Origin: Jiangella muralis
GTDB lineage: Bacteria > Actinomycetota > Actinomycetes > Jiangellales > Jiangellaceae
NCBI RefSeq assembly: GCF_001270745.1
Contig: NZ_LFXL01000030.1
Span: 62,001 to 126,000 of the forward strand
Length of the DNA: 64,000 nucleotides
Direction of reading: 5' to 3'
Below the pieces are notes generated by a model. The model had not been told where the DNA came from. It saw only the letters and a program-made list of their open reading frames with translations, and did not search any database. How positions within the stretch are numbered: the first letter of the stretch is position 1; every line of letters starts with the position of its first letter. Below, one piece after another: positions 33,004 to 42,303 of this stretch. Made by a program: the position numbers and the translations under genes.

Positions 33004-34028
33004 CAGCTCCTCCCCTCCGCGAGGTTGACCCGCGGATCGGCCCAGCCGTAGACGAACTCGAGCGTGGTGTTGATGAGCACGTAGGCGACGCCGATCGCGA
33101 TGACGTAACCGCGAAGCGCGAACAGGTCGTTCTCCTGCAGCGACGAGTACGCGTACCCGCCGATGCCCGGCCAGGCGAACAGCTGCTCGATGATGACGTC
33201 GCCGCCGGCCAGCACGAACCCGGCGACCAGGCCGATGTTGGTGATGACCGGCAGCAGCGAGTTGCGCAGCCCGTCCTGGACCAGGATCGAGCGGGCCGGG
33301 TACCCGAAGGAGCGCGACGTCCGGGCGAAGTCCGACTCCAGCGCCCGGATCGTGGCCGAGCGGACGATCTTCACGATGGACGGCGACGCCAGCACGCCCA
33401 GCAGCAGCGCCGGCAGCAGCAGCGTCCGTAGCGCCGCCCCCGCGGTCTGGGGGTCGCCGGCGAGCAGCGCGTCCAGCACGTAGAAGCCGGTGATCTGGTC
33501 CGGCGGCGTGAACCCGCGGGGCAGCCGCCCGGTCGGGCTGGTGAACACGCCCAGCCCGTTGACCAGCGTCGTGATCGCCACCAGCGCGATCCAGAACACG
33601 GCGGTGGCCGAGGCGAGCACCACGAAGACCTGCACCAGCCGGTCACCGAGGCGGTACCGGTACACCGCGGCCGTCACGCCCAGCCCGACGCCGAGCAGCA
33701 CGGCGATCAGCAGCGCGGTGAGGCCGAGCTCCAGCGTCGCCGGCAGCCGGCTGGTGAGCTCGTCGCGGACGGGCTCGCCGGTGCGGATCGAGGTGCCGAG
33801 GTCCAGCCGGAAGAAGTCGGCCACGTACTGGCCGAACTGCACGGGGACGGACTGGTCGAGCCCGTACGTCGCACGCACCTGGGCGACCTGCTCGTCCGAG
33901 GCGTACTGCCCCGCCGCGATGCGGGCCGGGTCGCCCGGGAGCAGCTGGGTGATGAAGAACGTCAGGACGGCCACGCCGAGGATGCTGAGCAGCGCGACAC
34001 CGGCCCGCTTCCCGGCGGTGGTCAGCAT
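33003..34028 (-). CDS. ABC importer permease (DppB/OppB type)
   Basis: A 341-residue permease: VALLSILGVAVLTFFITQLLP first helix, GDPARIAAGQYASDEQVAQ, YGLDQSVPVQFGQYV, EAA loop ESDFARTSRSFGYPARSILV. Lies 31 nt after the binding-protein gene. Confidence 0.9.
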   Translation of the reverse strand: MLTTAGKRAGVALLSILGVAVLTFFITQLLPGDPARIAAGQYASDEQVAQVRATYGLDQSVPVQFGQYVADFFRLDLGTSIRTGEPVRDELTSRLPATLELGLTALLIAVLLGVGLGVTAAVYRYRLGDRLVQVFVVLASATAVFWIALVAITTLVNGLGVFTSPTGRLPRGFTPPDQITGFYVLDALLAGDPQTAGAALRTLLLPALLLGVLASPSIVKIVRSATIRALESDFARTSRSFGYPARSILVQDGLRNSLLPVITNIGLVAGFVLAGGDVIIEQLFAWPGIGGYAYSSLQENDLFALRGYVIAIGVAYVLINTTLEFVYGWADPRVNLAEGRS

Positions 34029-34059
34029 GGCGTCCTCCCTCGCTCGCGGACCGGCGGGC

Positions 34060-35700
34060 TCAGTTGGCGACCCGGAGCTGGTCGAAGCGCAGGTTGGCGT
34101 CGTTGGAGTGGGTGATGCCCTCCACCCCTTCGCTGGCGCCGACCAGGTAGTCGCGGGTGAACAGGAACGCCCACGGCGCCTCGTCGATGATCAGCTGCTG
34201 GGCCTGCTGCGACAGCTCCCGCCGCTCGTCCGGGTCGGTGGTCGCCATCGCCTGCCGCACCAGCTCGTCGACCTCGGCGTTGCTGTAGTTGGTGTAGTTG
34301 GTGAACACGCCGCTCGTGAGCAGGAAGAACATCTGGTAGACGGAGTCCTGGCCCCACGAGTACCAGGAGTCCAGGAACATCTGCATGGACCCGAGGTTCT
34401 CGTTGTAGTCGGCGTCGCTCATCTCGTTGACCTCGATGTTCACGCCGCCCTCCTGCAGGGCGCTCTGGATGAACACCGCCGACTGGCTCAGTGCCTCGTC
34501 GGTGGCCGGCACCGACAGCGTCAGCGACAGCTCGCCCGGCCCGTAGCCGGCCTCGGCCAGCAGCTCCTTCGCCTTCTCGACGTCGGTCGGGTACGCCACC
34601 TTCTCGCCGGACTCGTCCAGGGCGTCGCGCATCGGGTACGGCACCGCGCCGTAGGCCGCGCCGGCGTACCCCTTCATGACGTCCTCACGCAGCGCGTCGT
34701 ACGGCATCAGGTACGACAGCGCCTGACGGATCCGCACGTCCTGCAGCGCCGGGTCCTCGTAGTTGAAGCCGACGTAGGCGACCAGGCTGTACTCGAGGTC
34801 GTAGAGCCGCAGGCCGGGATCCTGCTCCAGCGCCTGGGCGGTGTCGGGGGTCATCCCGAAGATCACGTCGACGGCGCCGTTCTGCAGGGCGAGGAACGCC
34901 TGCTGCGGGTCCGGCATGCTCTGGACGACGATCCGCTCCGGCGCGTCGGCGAGGTCGGCGGCGGTGAAGTCGGGGTTCTTGGTGAGCGTCATGCTCTGGC
35001 CCGGCACCCGGCTCTCGACGACGTACGGGCCGGACGCGGTGGCCTCGTCGGCGAGGTAGACCGCGCCCCACGGGTCGTCGGGGCCGGCCTGCGCCTCGAC
35101 CGCCGACTTGTCCAGAATCGCGAAGATCTGGAACGCGAGGAACTGCTCGATCAGCGGCGAGTAGTGCGTCACGTGCAACTGCACCGTGCGCTCGTCGGTG
35201 GCGACGATGTCGGTGGCCGGGTCGGTGACGTTCAGCCACTGGCCGATCGCCTGCACGTAGCCGACGTCGGAGAGCGCCCGCTGCAGCGACCAGACCACGT
35301 CCTCGGACGTGACCGGCTCGCCGCCGGCGAAGGTCAGCCCGTCCTTCAGCACGAACGTCAGCGTCGTCTGGGCATCGTCCCAGGTGGCCGACTCGGCGAG
35401 GAACGGCGCGCTCTCGCCGGCGTAGGACAGGACGCCGTCGCCGCCGTCGGTGTAGCTCTCCTGCAGCAGCGTCCCGTAGATGTTCCCGCCGACGCCATAG
35501 CCGGCGTCGGTCTTGAACTGGTGCGGGTCGAGCGTGTCGATGTCCTGGCTGTAGGCGACGACCAGCTCGTCGGCGGCAGCGCTGCCGCCGTCACCGCCGC
35601 CACCGTCGTCGTCGGAGGCGGCGCCGCCTCCGCAGGCCGTGGCCGCCAGGATCAGGCCGGAGGCGGCGAGCGCGCCGAGCGTGCGACTTCTGTGCGCCAT
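34060..35700 (-). CDS. ABC importer solute-binding lipoprotein, family 5
   Basis: A 546-residue lipoprotein: signal RSRTLGALAASGLILAATAC (Cys23), then an acidic Gly/Ser linker. The family-5 fold is shown by DTLDPHQFKTDAGYGVGGNI, LKDGLTFAGGEPVTSEDVVW and DVRIRQALSYLMPYDALRED. It presents the cluster substrate to the permeases. Only distantly similar by eye to the binding protein at 4984, so the two importers probably have different ligands. Confidence 0.9.
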   Translation of the reverse strand: MAHRSRTLGALAASGLILAATACGGGAASDDDGGGGDGGSAAADELVVAYSQDIDTLDPHQFKTDAGYGVGGNIYGTLLQESYTDGGDGVLSYAGESAPFLAESATWDDAQTTLTFVLKDGLTFAGGEPVTSEDVVWSLQRALSDVGYVQAIGQWLNVTDPATDIVATDERTVQLHVTHYSPLIEQFLAFQIFAILDKSAVEAQAGPDDPWGAVYLADEATASGPYVVESRVPGQSMTLTKNPDFTAADLADAPERIVVQSMPDPQQAFLALQNGAVDVIFGMTPDTAQALEQDPGLRLYDLEYSLVAYVGFNYEDPALQDVRIRQALSYLMPYDALREDVMKGYAGAAYGAVPYPMRDALDESGEKVAYPTDVEKAKELLAEAGYGPGELSLTLSVPATDEALSQSAVFIQSALQEGGVNIEVNEMSDADYNENLGSMQMFLDSWYSWGQDSVYQMFFLLTSGVFTNYTNYSNAEVDELVRQAMATTDPDERRELSQQAQQLIIDEAPWAFLFTRDYLVGASEGVEGITHSNDANLRFDQLRVAN

Positions 35701-35721
35701 GAGGGAGTCTCCCGATGAGTG

Positions 35722-36687
35722 TCAGCCGGCGTCGACGGCCGCGCTGAGCTTCTTGATGTCCCCGAGCAGGGATTCGGCGTGGATGGGGGCGAGGGCGACC
35801 TCGTCCGAGCCGGCGGCGAGAAGTGCCTGGATCCGGCCGGCGCAGGTGTCCACGTCGCCGCAGACGCTCAGCTGGTCGATCCACTCGTCCGGCATGTCGG
35901 CGGCGAGTCCCTCGGGACCGCCGGTCCGCGCGAGCGCGCGTAGCTCCTCAGTGATCCCGATCGCGTCGGTCATCGCCGTGCTCTCGCCGTCGGCCAGGTA
36001 GGTGCCCAGCAGCGGACGGATGCGAGCGCGGGCCTCGGCGGTGGTCTCGGCCACCGACATGAAGGCGAACGTCGTGATCGGAAGGTCCGCGCCGCCGGCC
36101 GCGGCCAGCAGGTCGCGTTCGACGCGGACGAAGGCGGGACTGCTGAAGACGGAGAGCACCAGCCCGTCGGAGATCTCCCCGGCCAGCGCCGTCATCTTCG
36201 GGCCAGTCGCGCCCAGCTGGATCGGCGGCGGCTGCGGCGGCGGGTACTCGAGGTGGATCCCCTCGAATGCGAACCCGCCGTGCTCGCCGGTGAGGGTCTG
36301 GCCGGCCCACAGCGCCCGTACCGCTTCGATGGTGCCGCGCACGGCGCCCAGCGGCCGCCGGTGCTCGATACCCTGCTGGTCCAGCCACCAGCCGCCGCCG
36401 GCGCCGACGCCGAGGACGAACCGTCCGGGGTGGATCGACGCGAGCGTGCCGGCCTCCATGGCCAGCAGGCCGGGGTGCCGCGCGTAGACGGAGAGCACGC
36501 CGGTGCCGACCCGGATCTCGTCGGTCACCCCGAGGATGGTCGCGGCCCCGGCGACACCGCCGGTGGCGAAGTAGTCCTCGGACGACCAGATGCTGGCGAA
36601 GCCGTTCTCCTCCACGGCCCGGGCGACGGGCACCAGCTCGCTCGGGTGGAAGGTGCTGCCCAGGGCGAATCCAACACGCTTTCTCAT
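35722..36687 (-). CDS. Luciferase-like F420-dependent oxidoreductase
   Basis: A 321-residue luciferase-like TIM barrel: KRVGFALGSTFHPSELVPVA, ASIWSSEDYFATGG, RVGTGVLSVYARHPGLLAME, GRFVLGVGAGGGWWLDQQGI. These are F420-reductase-type signatures in my recollection. The ATG at 36687 overlaps the DUF1028 stop (ATGA). It is the only obvious redox enzyme of this operon, so it may carry out the first ring reduction or oxidation of the imported compound (inference). Confidence 0.8.
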   Translation of the reverse strand: MRKRVGFALGSTFHPSELVPVARAVEENGFASIWSSEDYFATGGVAGAATILGVTDEIRVGTGVLSVYARHPGLLAMEAGTLASIHPGRFVLGVGAGGGWWLDQQGIEHRRPLGAVRGTIEAVRALWAGQTLTGEHGGFAFEGIHLEYPPPQPPPIQLGATGPKMTALAGEISDGLVLSVFSSPAFVRVERDLLAAAGGADLPITTFAFMSVAETTAEARARIRPLLGTYLADGESTAMTDAIGITEELRALARTGGPEGLAADMPDEWIDQLSVCGDVDTCAGRIQALLAAGSDEVALAPIHAESLLGDIKKLSAAVDAG

Positions 36688-37607
36688 CGATCGGCCCTCC
36701 TCAGGATCTCCGCGGAGCCGGCCGGCAGCATCCCGGTCGCGGCCATCCCGTCGACGAAGCGGGCGAACCGCGGCCGGGCGGCGATGGCCTGCGCGATCAG
36801 CGCGGCGCCCTCCTCGACCCGTCCGGCCCGCACCAGCAGCACGCCGCGCCACAGCGTCGGCTCGAGGTCGTCGCCGAGCTCGCGCTGCGTCGCGGCGAGG
36901 CCGGCCAGCGCCTTCTCCAGCTCGTCGCCCAGCACCGGTTCGGCGCCGGTGACCAGCCCCGGTTTGAAGACCGACTCGAAGAAGACGCCGTACGCACGGT
37001 GGATGCGCAGGCTCTCCGCCAGCCGCCGCACCGGGTCGGGGTCGAGGTCGACCCGCAGGTCCACGACGGTGCCCTGCCACGGGTGCGCGGGCTTCTCCCC
37101 CGTCACCACCCGAAGCGCGGCCGACATCCGGCCGCGCACGTCGCCACCGGCGTCGTCGCCGGCTTCGAGGCCGGCCAGCAGCCGGTCGGCGAAGTCGCCG
37201 CCCGCGCCCCGGAACGCCTCGACGACCGCGGGCAGCACGCCGTCGTTGTCGAGCATGTTGCCGACAGCGACCACCGGCCCGTCCACCACGGCGCCGCAGG
37301 ACGGCACGCAGCGAACGCCGGTGTGGTGGGCGACGGTGCCCGCCGTGTCGACGTACGCCACCTGGCGGATGTCACTGTCGGGGTCGTCGGCGACCAGCTT
37401 GGCCAGCGCCTCGTCCGCGCGGGTTCCCCGCTCGATGAGGTCGAGGCCGAGCGGCCCGTACGACACCTCGACGAACGACTGGGTGGCGACGACTCCGACG
37501 CCGGGCCGGGTGTGGTCGGCCACCGGCCCGACGCCGTACGCGTGGGTGGCGGTCGCCAGCCCGAGCCGGCCGGTCGCGTCGTCCCTGGCGAGCAGCGAGA
37601 ACGTCAT
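36684..37607 (-). CDS. DUF1028 family protein (Ntn-hydrolase-like)
   Basis: A 307-residue protein. The N-terminus TFSLLARDDATGRLGLATAT and the segments VGVVATQSFVEVSYGPLGLD, CVPSCGAVVDGPVVAVGNML and GGDFADRLLAGLEAGDDAGG are characteristic of DUF1028. That family is thought to have an Ntn-hydrolase fold and often sits with amidohydrolase and uptake genes; the reaction is not established. After removal of Met the N-terminal Thr could act as nucleophile (inference). The C-terminal ~90 residues look helical and TPR-like. Second gene of the operon, 3 nt after the SnoaL-like gene. Confidence 0.8.
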   Translation of the reverse strand: MTFSLLARDDATGRLGLATATHAYGVGPVADHTRPGVGVVATQSFVEVSYGPLGLDLIERGTRADEALAKLVADDPDSDIRQVAYVDTAGTVAHHTGVRCVPSCGAVVDGPVVAVGNMLDNDGVLPAVVEAFRGAGGDFADRLLAGLEAGDDAGGDVRGRMSAALRVVTGEKPAHPWQGTVVDLRVDLDPDPVRRLAESLRIHRAYGVFFESVFKPGLVTGAEPVLGDELEKALAGLAATQRELGDDLEPTLWRGVLLVRAGRVEEGAALIAQAIAARPRFARFVDGMAATGMLPAGSAEILRRADR

Positions 37608-37610
37608 GGC

Positions 37611-38177
37611 TCAGCTCGCGGGTGCGCCGGCGAGGGCGGTGTAGTCGGTGCGGACGCCGCGGGAGTGCGGCGTGTTGCCCATCCCGCGCCGGTCGGCGGC
37701 GTCGTCGCGGGTCTTCGCGGCCGGCGCCTCGTCGTCCGGCGGCCGGGTCGAGCAGTGGAAGTGCCACATCCGCCACTCCGGGTTGCCGTCGCCGTCGTCG
37801 CGCTTGTAGACCTCCGTCGAGCGGTAGTACGCCGGCCGGTCGATCCGCTCCGGCAGCTCGCCGCCCTCGTCGTCGCGGACCCGCCAGGCCGGGAAGCTGC
37901 CCTCGGAGACGACGTAGGCGAGGTCGCCGCTCACGTCGACGCGCATGACGTAGTCCTCGCACAGCCCCCACTCGTCGGTCCGCGCGTAGAACGACCACAG
38001 GTTCGCCAGGTCGTCCACCCCGAAGTACGGGTGGTCGTTCAGGTTGAACATCAGAAAGCTCTCGTCGCCCGTCGGGAAGACCGTGCGCATGAGCGGGATG
38101 TTGATCTGGAAGTTCGAGAAGTACCAGTCGCGGTGCAGGCGGAGGATCTGCTCCTCGTCCGATGCCTGGGTGGCCAT
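37611..38177 (-). CDS. NTF2/SnoaL-like protein, copy 1
   Basis: A 188-residue protein, about two-thirds identical by eye to the protein at 51234. The conserved core contains LHRDWYFSNFQINIPLMRT, HPYFGVDDLANLWSFYARTD, WGLCEDYVMRVDVSGDLAYV and WHFHCSTRP. Size and pattern fit an NTF2/SnoaL-like alpha+beta barrel; some family members are isomerases, cyclases or hydratases. It is the first gene of the operon, 25 bp behind operator site 2, with GGAAGGAGA as ribosome binding site. Function unknown. Confidence 0.65.
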   Translation of the reverse strand: MATQASDEEQILRLHRDWYFSNFQINIPLMRTVFPTGDESFLMFNLNDHPYFGVDDLANLWSFYARTDEWGLCEDYVMRVDVSGDLAYVVSEGSFPAWRVRDDEGGELPERIDRPAYYRSTEVYKRDDGDGNPEWRMWHFHCSTRPPDDEAPAAKTRDDAADRRGMGNTPHSRGVRTDYTALAGAPAS

Positions 38178-38202
38178 GCGACGTCTCCTTCCGGCCGAAA
38201 CT

Positions 38203-38217
38203 TGTAATCACATTACA
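38203..38217. promoter_or_regulatory. TetR operator, site 2
   Basis: TGTAATCACATTACA, a perfect palindrome (TGTAAT-CAC-ATTACA), 25 bp upstream of the operon running from 38177 to 28702. Differs from the other sites only in the innermost pair. Confidence 0.75.
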
Positions 38218-38324
38218 TACGTTGGCGGGTGCTGACTAGCCCTCTGGAACGCGGGACCGTTGATGATCACCGACGTTCATTGGTGTCCTGGCGCCAGCGA
38301 TCGCCGTTGATCATGGGGAGAAAG

Positions 38325-39623
38325 CTAGAGGGGCAGGGCGGCGCAGTCGTCGGCGTCGGCGAACCCGGTGAGGGCGTCGAACGCCCCCGCAGCGCCGCCG
38401 AGGCGGACGAACTTGGCCCGCAGCTCGTCGCGGGTCGCGGGGTCGCTGTGGTGGCCGTGCGGGTTGTCGACCCGGACCTCGGCGACAGCGCCCGAGGCGA
38501 GGCTGATCCGGACCCGGGCCGGCGCGGCGTCGGGCCATCGGGCGTCCAGCTCCGGGTCGGCCCGGACGCGGACGCGGGCGGCCAGCGCGGCCACGTCCGG
38601 CCGCCAGTCGAAGGCGGCGACCCCCGTCGCGCCGGTGCGGATCGCGGCGGCGACGGCGTACGGCAGCGAGAACCGGGTCGACAACGCGTTGGGCGCGGCC
38701 TGACGGTCGACCCGCAGGTTGGCGCTGACGGTGTCGACGACGACCTCGGCCACCTCGTCCGGGTCGCCGGACAACCGCGACCAGGCCCGGACGGTGGCGT
38801 CCAGCGCGCTGTGGGTCAGCGCGCACGCGGAGTGCAGCTTGACGTAGTTGCGCCGGATCCGCAGCGTCGATGGCTGCACCGGATCGCGCAGGCCGCCGGG
38901 GTCGAGAGCGTAGGGCGCGACGACGGAGAGGTGCGAGCTCAGCGAGCCGGTGAAGCCGGCCCGGTGCAGCATCGACGCCTGGACGCCGGCGCGGTTGGCG
39001 TGGCCGGTCCAGCTGTTGCGCGCGGTGGCGCCCTCGTAGCAGGCCGACCAGCCGGTGAGCAGCGGCTGCGTCGCCGCGACGCGGACCAGGGCGACCGGGT
39101 CGTCGCCGCGCAGCATCGCCACGGCGGTGGCGGCGCCCAGCGCGCCGAAGTGCCCGTGCGGGTGCATCGGCTGCGGGAGGCGGAACGACTCGAACAGCCG
39201 CGCGGCCACCTCGTACCCGGCGACCAGCGCGGCGCCGAGCCGGGCGCCGTCCGCGTGCACGGTCTCGGCTGTGGCCAGCGCCGCCGGCAGGACGTGGATC
39301 GCGGGATGCCCGGTCGGCCGGTAGCCCTCGTCCAGCTCCAGGAAGGTGCCGGCCGTGCCGTTCACCCAGGCCACCGTCGCCGGGTCGCCGCGCGGCCGTC
39401 CCGGCCCGAGGGTGCGGGCCGGGCCGGCCGGCCCGAGGCCGAGGAGCGGGTCGCCGACGAGCGCCCCGATCTCGGCGGTGCCGGCGCCCGCGGCCATGAC
39501 GCCGACGGTGTCGGCCAGCACCATTGCGGCGTGCTCGCGCAGGTCGTCCGGCAGGTCGGTCCAGCGCAACGCGGCGGCCTCCGCCACGCGGCGCTCCAGC
39601 AGCGCGATCAGCTCGTCCGTCAC
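38325..39623 (-). CDS. MmgE/PrpD family protein
   Basis: A 432-residue protein. Segments AMVLADTVGVMAAGAGTAEI, AWVNGTAGTFLELDEGYRPT, GHPAIHVLPAALATAETVHA and HFGALGAATAVAMLRGDDPV match the MmgE/PrpD fold (2-methylcitrate dehydratase, aconitate decarboxylase, iminodisuccinate epimerase). The family acts on carboxylic acids by hydration/dehydration or decarboxylation. The GTG at 39623 overlaps the preceding hydantoinase-like gene, making it the last gene of the operon. It may process a dicarboxylic or beta-amino-acid-type end product (inference). Confidence 0.8.
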   Translation of the reverse strand: MTDELIALLERRVAEAAALRWTDLPDDLREHAAMVLADTVGVMAAGAGTAEIGALVGDPLLGLGPAGPARTLGPGRPRGDPATVAWVNGTAGTFLELDEGYRPTGHPAIHVLPAALATAETVHADGARLGAALVAGYEVAARLFESFRLPQPMHPHGHFGALGAATAVAMLRGDDPVALVRVAATQPLLTGWSACYEGATARNSWTGHANRAGVQASMLHRAGFTGSLSSHLSVVAPYALDPGGLRDPVQPSTLRIRRNYVKLHSACALTHSALDATVRAWSRLSGDPDEVAEVVVDTVSANLRVDRQAAPNALSTRFSLPYAVAAAIRTGATGVAAFDWRPDVAALAARVRVRADPELDARWPDAAPARVRISLASGAVAEVRVDNPHGHHSDPATRDELRAKFVRLGGAAGAFDALTGFADADDCAALPL

Positions 39624-41023
39624 GCGACCGGCGCCTCGTGCCGGGCCGCGACGAAGCGGCCGCGGCGCTCACCGACCGGCTCGCCGTCGCGCATCGCCAG
39701 CTCACCGCCGAGCAGCGACGCGACGACCCGGCCGCGCAGCTCCCAGCCGTCCCACGTCGTGACGGGGTTCAGCGCGTGCATCCGCTCGTTGGCGATGCGG
39801 GCCGAGCCGCGCGGGTCGACCAGCGTGAGATCGGCGTCCGCGCCGGGGCGCAGGCTGCCCTTGCGCGGCCACAGGCCGTAGAGCCGCGCGGTCCCGGCCG
39901 AGAGCACCTCCGCCAGCCGCGACGGCGTGATCCGGCCGCGCACCATCGCGTCCACCATGAGCGGCGCCAGCGTCTCGACCCCCAGCCCGCCGGCGGGCGC
40001 GTCCTCGAACCCGCGCAGCTTCTCCTCCAGCAGGTGCGGCGCATGGTCGGAGCCGACCGAGCCGATCGTCCCGTCGGCGATCCCGGCCCACAGCGCGTCC
40101 TGGTCGGCCTGCGACCGCACCGGCGGATAGACCTTGATCGCCGGGCCGAGCCGATCAGCGTCCGCGTCGGTCAGCGTGAGGTACTGCGGACAGGTCTCGG
40201 CCGTCACGGCGGCGCCGGCGGCCCGCGCCTCGCGCACCACGGTCGCGCCCGCGGCCGACGCCATGTGCACGACGTGGAACCGGCAGCCGGTGGCGAGCGA
40301 GAACTGGGCGCCGACGGCGATCGAGGCGGCCTCGGCCACGGCCGGACGCGCGGCCAGCAGGTCGTCGTAGGTCGTGATCGGGTGCCCCAGCAGCTCGGCC
40401 GACCGGGCGAGGACGTGCCGGTCCTCGCAGTGCGCGGCCAACAGCCCGCCGTAGCCGGCCACCGTGCGGAACAGCTCCAACACCTCGCCGTTCTCCGGCG
40501 GCAGCAGCAGCGACTCCGGCGGCGCCGCCGCGAAGTTGTAGACCAGCCCCTTGGTCTCCTTGTCCAGCGCGTAGCCCCAGAAGAACTTCACCGCGACGGC
40601 GCCGGCGGCGTGCAGGAGCGGGACCTGGTCGAGGTTGGCCGGGCCCAGCGCCATCCCCCACAGGCCGAAGTCGGTCCAGGCGCGGGCGGCGTGGGCGGCC
40701 CGGCGCTGCTCGAACGTCGCGACGTCGGTGACGGCGGGCACGGCGTTGGGCATCTCCAGCACGGTCGTGGTGCCGCCGCACAGGGCGCCCAGCGTCGAGT
40801 GGTGGAACGTCTCCTTGTGCGTGTGCCCCGGGTCGCGGGAGTGCACGTGCGGGTCGATGAAGCCGGGGAACACCAGCAGCCCGGCCGCGTCCACCCGCTC
40901 GTCGGCCGCGACGGCGGAGCCGCGGTCGAGCCATGCCTCGACCCGTCCGTCCGCCAGCAGCAGGTCGGCCGGGATCGGCCCCTGCTCGGTGATCAGCTCT
41001 CCCCCGGTCACGACCGTCCTCAC
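39620..41023 (-). CDS. Cyclic amidohydrolase (dihydropyrimidinase/allantoinase type)
   Basis: A 467-residue cyclic amidohydrolase with the complete binuclear zinc set: HxH in GFIDPHVHSRDPGHTHKET (~56-58), carbamylated Lys in AVAVKFFWGYALDK, His in LAAHCEDRHV, His in RFHVVHMASA and Asp in GSVGSDHAPHLLEE. Hydrolytically opens a cyclic ureide or imide ring (hydantoin, dihydropyrimidine, allantoin, dihydroorotate). The GTG at 41023 overlaps the stop of the carbamoylase-like gene, and together they form the classic two-step pair: ring opening, then N-carbamoyl removal. Confidence 0.85.
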   Translation of the reverse strand: MRTVVTGGELITEQGPIPADLLLADGRVEAWLDRGSAVAADERVDAAGLLVFPGFIDPHVHSRDPGHTHKETFHHSTLGALCGGTTTVLEMPNAVPAVTDVATFEQRRAAHAARAWTDFGLWGMALGPANLDQVPLLHAAGAVAVKFFWGYALDKETKGLVYNFAAAPPESLLLPPENGEVLELFRTVAGYGGLLAAHCEDRHVLARSAELLGHPITTYDDLLAARPAVAEAASIAVGAQFSLATGCRFHVVHMASAAGATVVREARAAGAAVTAETCPQYLTLTDADADRLGPAIKVYPPVRSQADQDALWAGIADGTIGSVGSDHAPHLLEEKLRGFEDAPAGGLGVETLAPLMVDAMVRGRITPSRLAEVLSAGTARLYGLWPRKGSLRPGADADLTLVDPRGSARIANERMHALNPVTTWDGWELRGRVVASLLGGELAMRDGEPVGERRGRFVAARHEAPVA

Positions 41024-42303
41024 GACGCACCTCCGGTGGGCTCGAGAACCGCGGCCGCGGCCCGGGCGTCCAGCCGGAGCAGCGCGGCGAGCAGCAGGTC
41101 GGCGCCGGCCGCCAGCTGGGCCGGCTCGGTCCACTCCTCCGGGACGTGGGACAGTCCGTGCCGGCTCGGCACGAAGATCATCGCGGTCGGCACCAGGCGG
41201 TTCACCATCTGCGCGTCATGGCTCGCGCCGGAGGTGAGCACCCGGTAGCGCAGGCCCCGGTCCGTCGCCGCCGCGGTCACCTCGGCGCGGACCCAGTCGG
41301 GCAGCACGACGGCGGACGTGTCGGCGAGCAGCCGGGCGTCCAGCCGGGTGCCGCGACGCAGGCACGCGGCCCGCATGCGGGTGACGATCTCGGCCGCGGA
41401 GTGCCGCTGCCGGTCCGCGTCGACGTCGCGCACGTCGAGGGAGAAGGTCGCCTGCCCGGGGATGGTCGTGATCGAGCCGGGCAGCACGCTCAGCCGCCCG
41501 ACCGTCGCCCGGGTCCCGCGGTGACGGGGGTCCAGCGCCACCTGCTCGGCCAGCAGCACCGCCTCAGCGGCCGCGGCCAGGGCGTCGGAGCGGCCCGGCA
41601 TCGGTGTGCCCCCGGTGTGCGACGCCTGCCCGGTGACGGTCAGTTCGATGCGGGTGGAGCCGGAGATGAGGTCGACGACGCCGACGTCGAGCTTCGCCCT
41701 CTCCAGGACGGAACCCTGCTCGACGTGCAGTTCGACGAAGGCGGACCACTCGGCGGCGGCCCACGCCGTCCGGGCGGCGGCGTCGGGGTCCAGCCCGACG
41801 CCGGCCATCGCCTCGGCCAGCGAGACGCCGTCACGGTCGCGCCGGGCATCGAGCTCGTCCCGCGACGACAGCCCGGCGGCCAGCTTCGAGCCGCAGCAGG
41901 CCTGGCCGAAGCGGGCGCCCTCCTCACCGGCGAACGCGACGAAGCGCAGCGGCAGCGCGGTCTCGACGCCCGCCTCGTGCAGCAGCCGGGCGACTTCGAC
42001 GGCGGCCATCGTGCCGGCGATGCCGTCGAAGCGGCCGCCGTTGTAGACGGAGTCGAGGTGGCTGCCGGTGCCGGTGGCGGGACCGGCGGCGCGGCCCGGG
42101 CGGGTCGCGATGGTGTTGCCGGCGGGGTCGACGGCGATCTCGCAGCCCGCGGCGGCCATCCACTCGGCGAAGCGGGCGTGCGCCTCGCGTTCCAGCGGCG
42201 TGTAGGCGAGCCGGGTCACGCCGGGACCCGGCTCGCTCAGCGCGGCCATCGTCTGCAGCGTCGACCAGAGCCGGTCCGGGTCGGCCGGGCGCACCGTGCT
42301 CAT
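41020..42303 (-). CDS. N-carbamoyl-L-amino-acid hydrolase / allantoate-amidohydrolase-like
   Basis: A 427-residue M20-type zinc amidase of the HyuC/AllC/beta-ureidopropionase group. TGSHLDSVYNGGRFDGIAG (metal His and Asp), RFVAFAGEEGARFGQACCGS, FVELHVEQGSVLE and the dimer-contact GQASHTGGTPMPGRSDAL. It removes the carbamoyl or ureido group left by the cyclic amidohydrolase, giving an amino acid, ammonia and CO2. ATG at 42303 overlaps the PRTase-like stop. Confidence 0.85.
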   Translation of the reverse strand: MSTVRPADPDRLWSTLQTMAALSEPGPGVTRLAYTPLEREAHARFAEWMAAAGCEIAVDPAGNTIATRPGRAAGPATGTGSHLDSVYNGGRFDGIAGTMAAVEVARLLHEAGVETALPLRFVAFAGEEGARFGQACCGSKLAAGLSSRDELDARRDRDGVSLAEAMAGVGLDPDAAARTAWAAAEWSAFVELHVEQGSVLERAKLDVGVVDLISGSTRIELTVTGQASHTGGTPMPGRSDALAAAAEAVLLAEQVALDPRHRGTRATVGRLSVLPGSITTIPGQATFSLDVRDVDADRQRHSAAEIVTRMRAACLRRGTRLDARLLADTSAVVLPDWVRAEVTAAATDRGLRYRVLTSGASHDAQMVNRLVPTAMIFVPSRHGLSHVPEEWTEPAQLAAGADLLLAALLRLDARAAAAVLEPTGGAS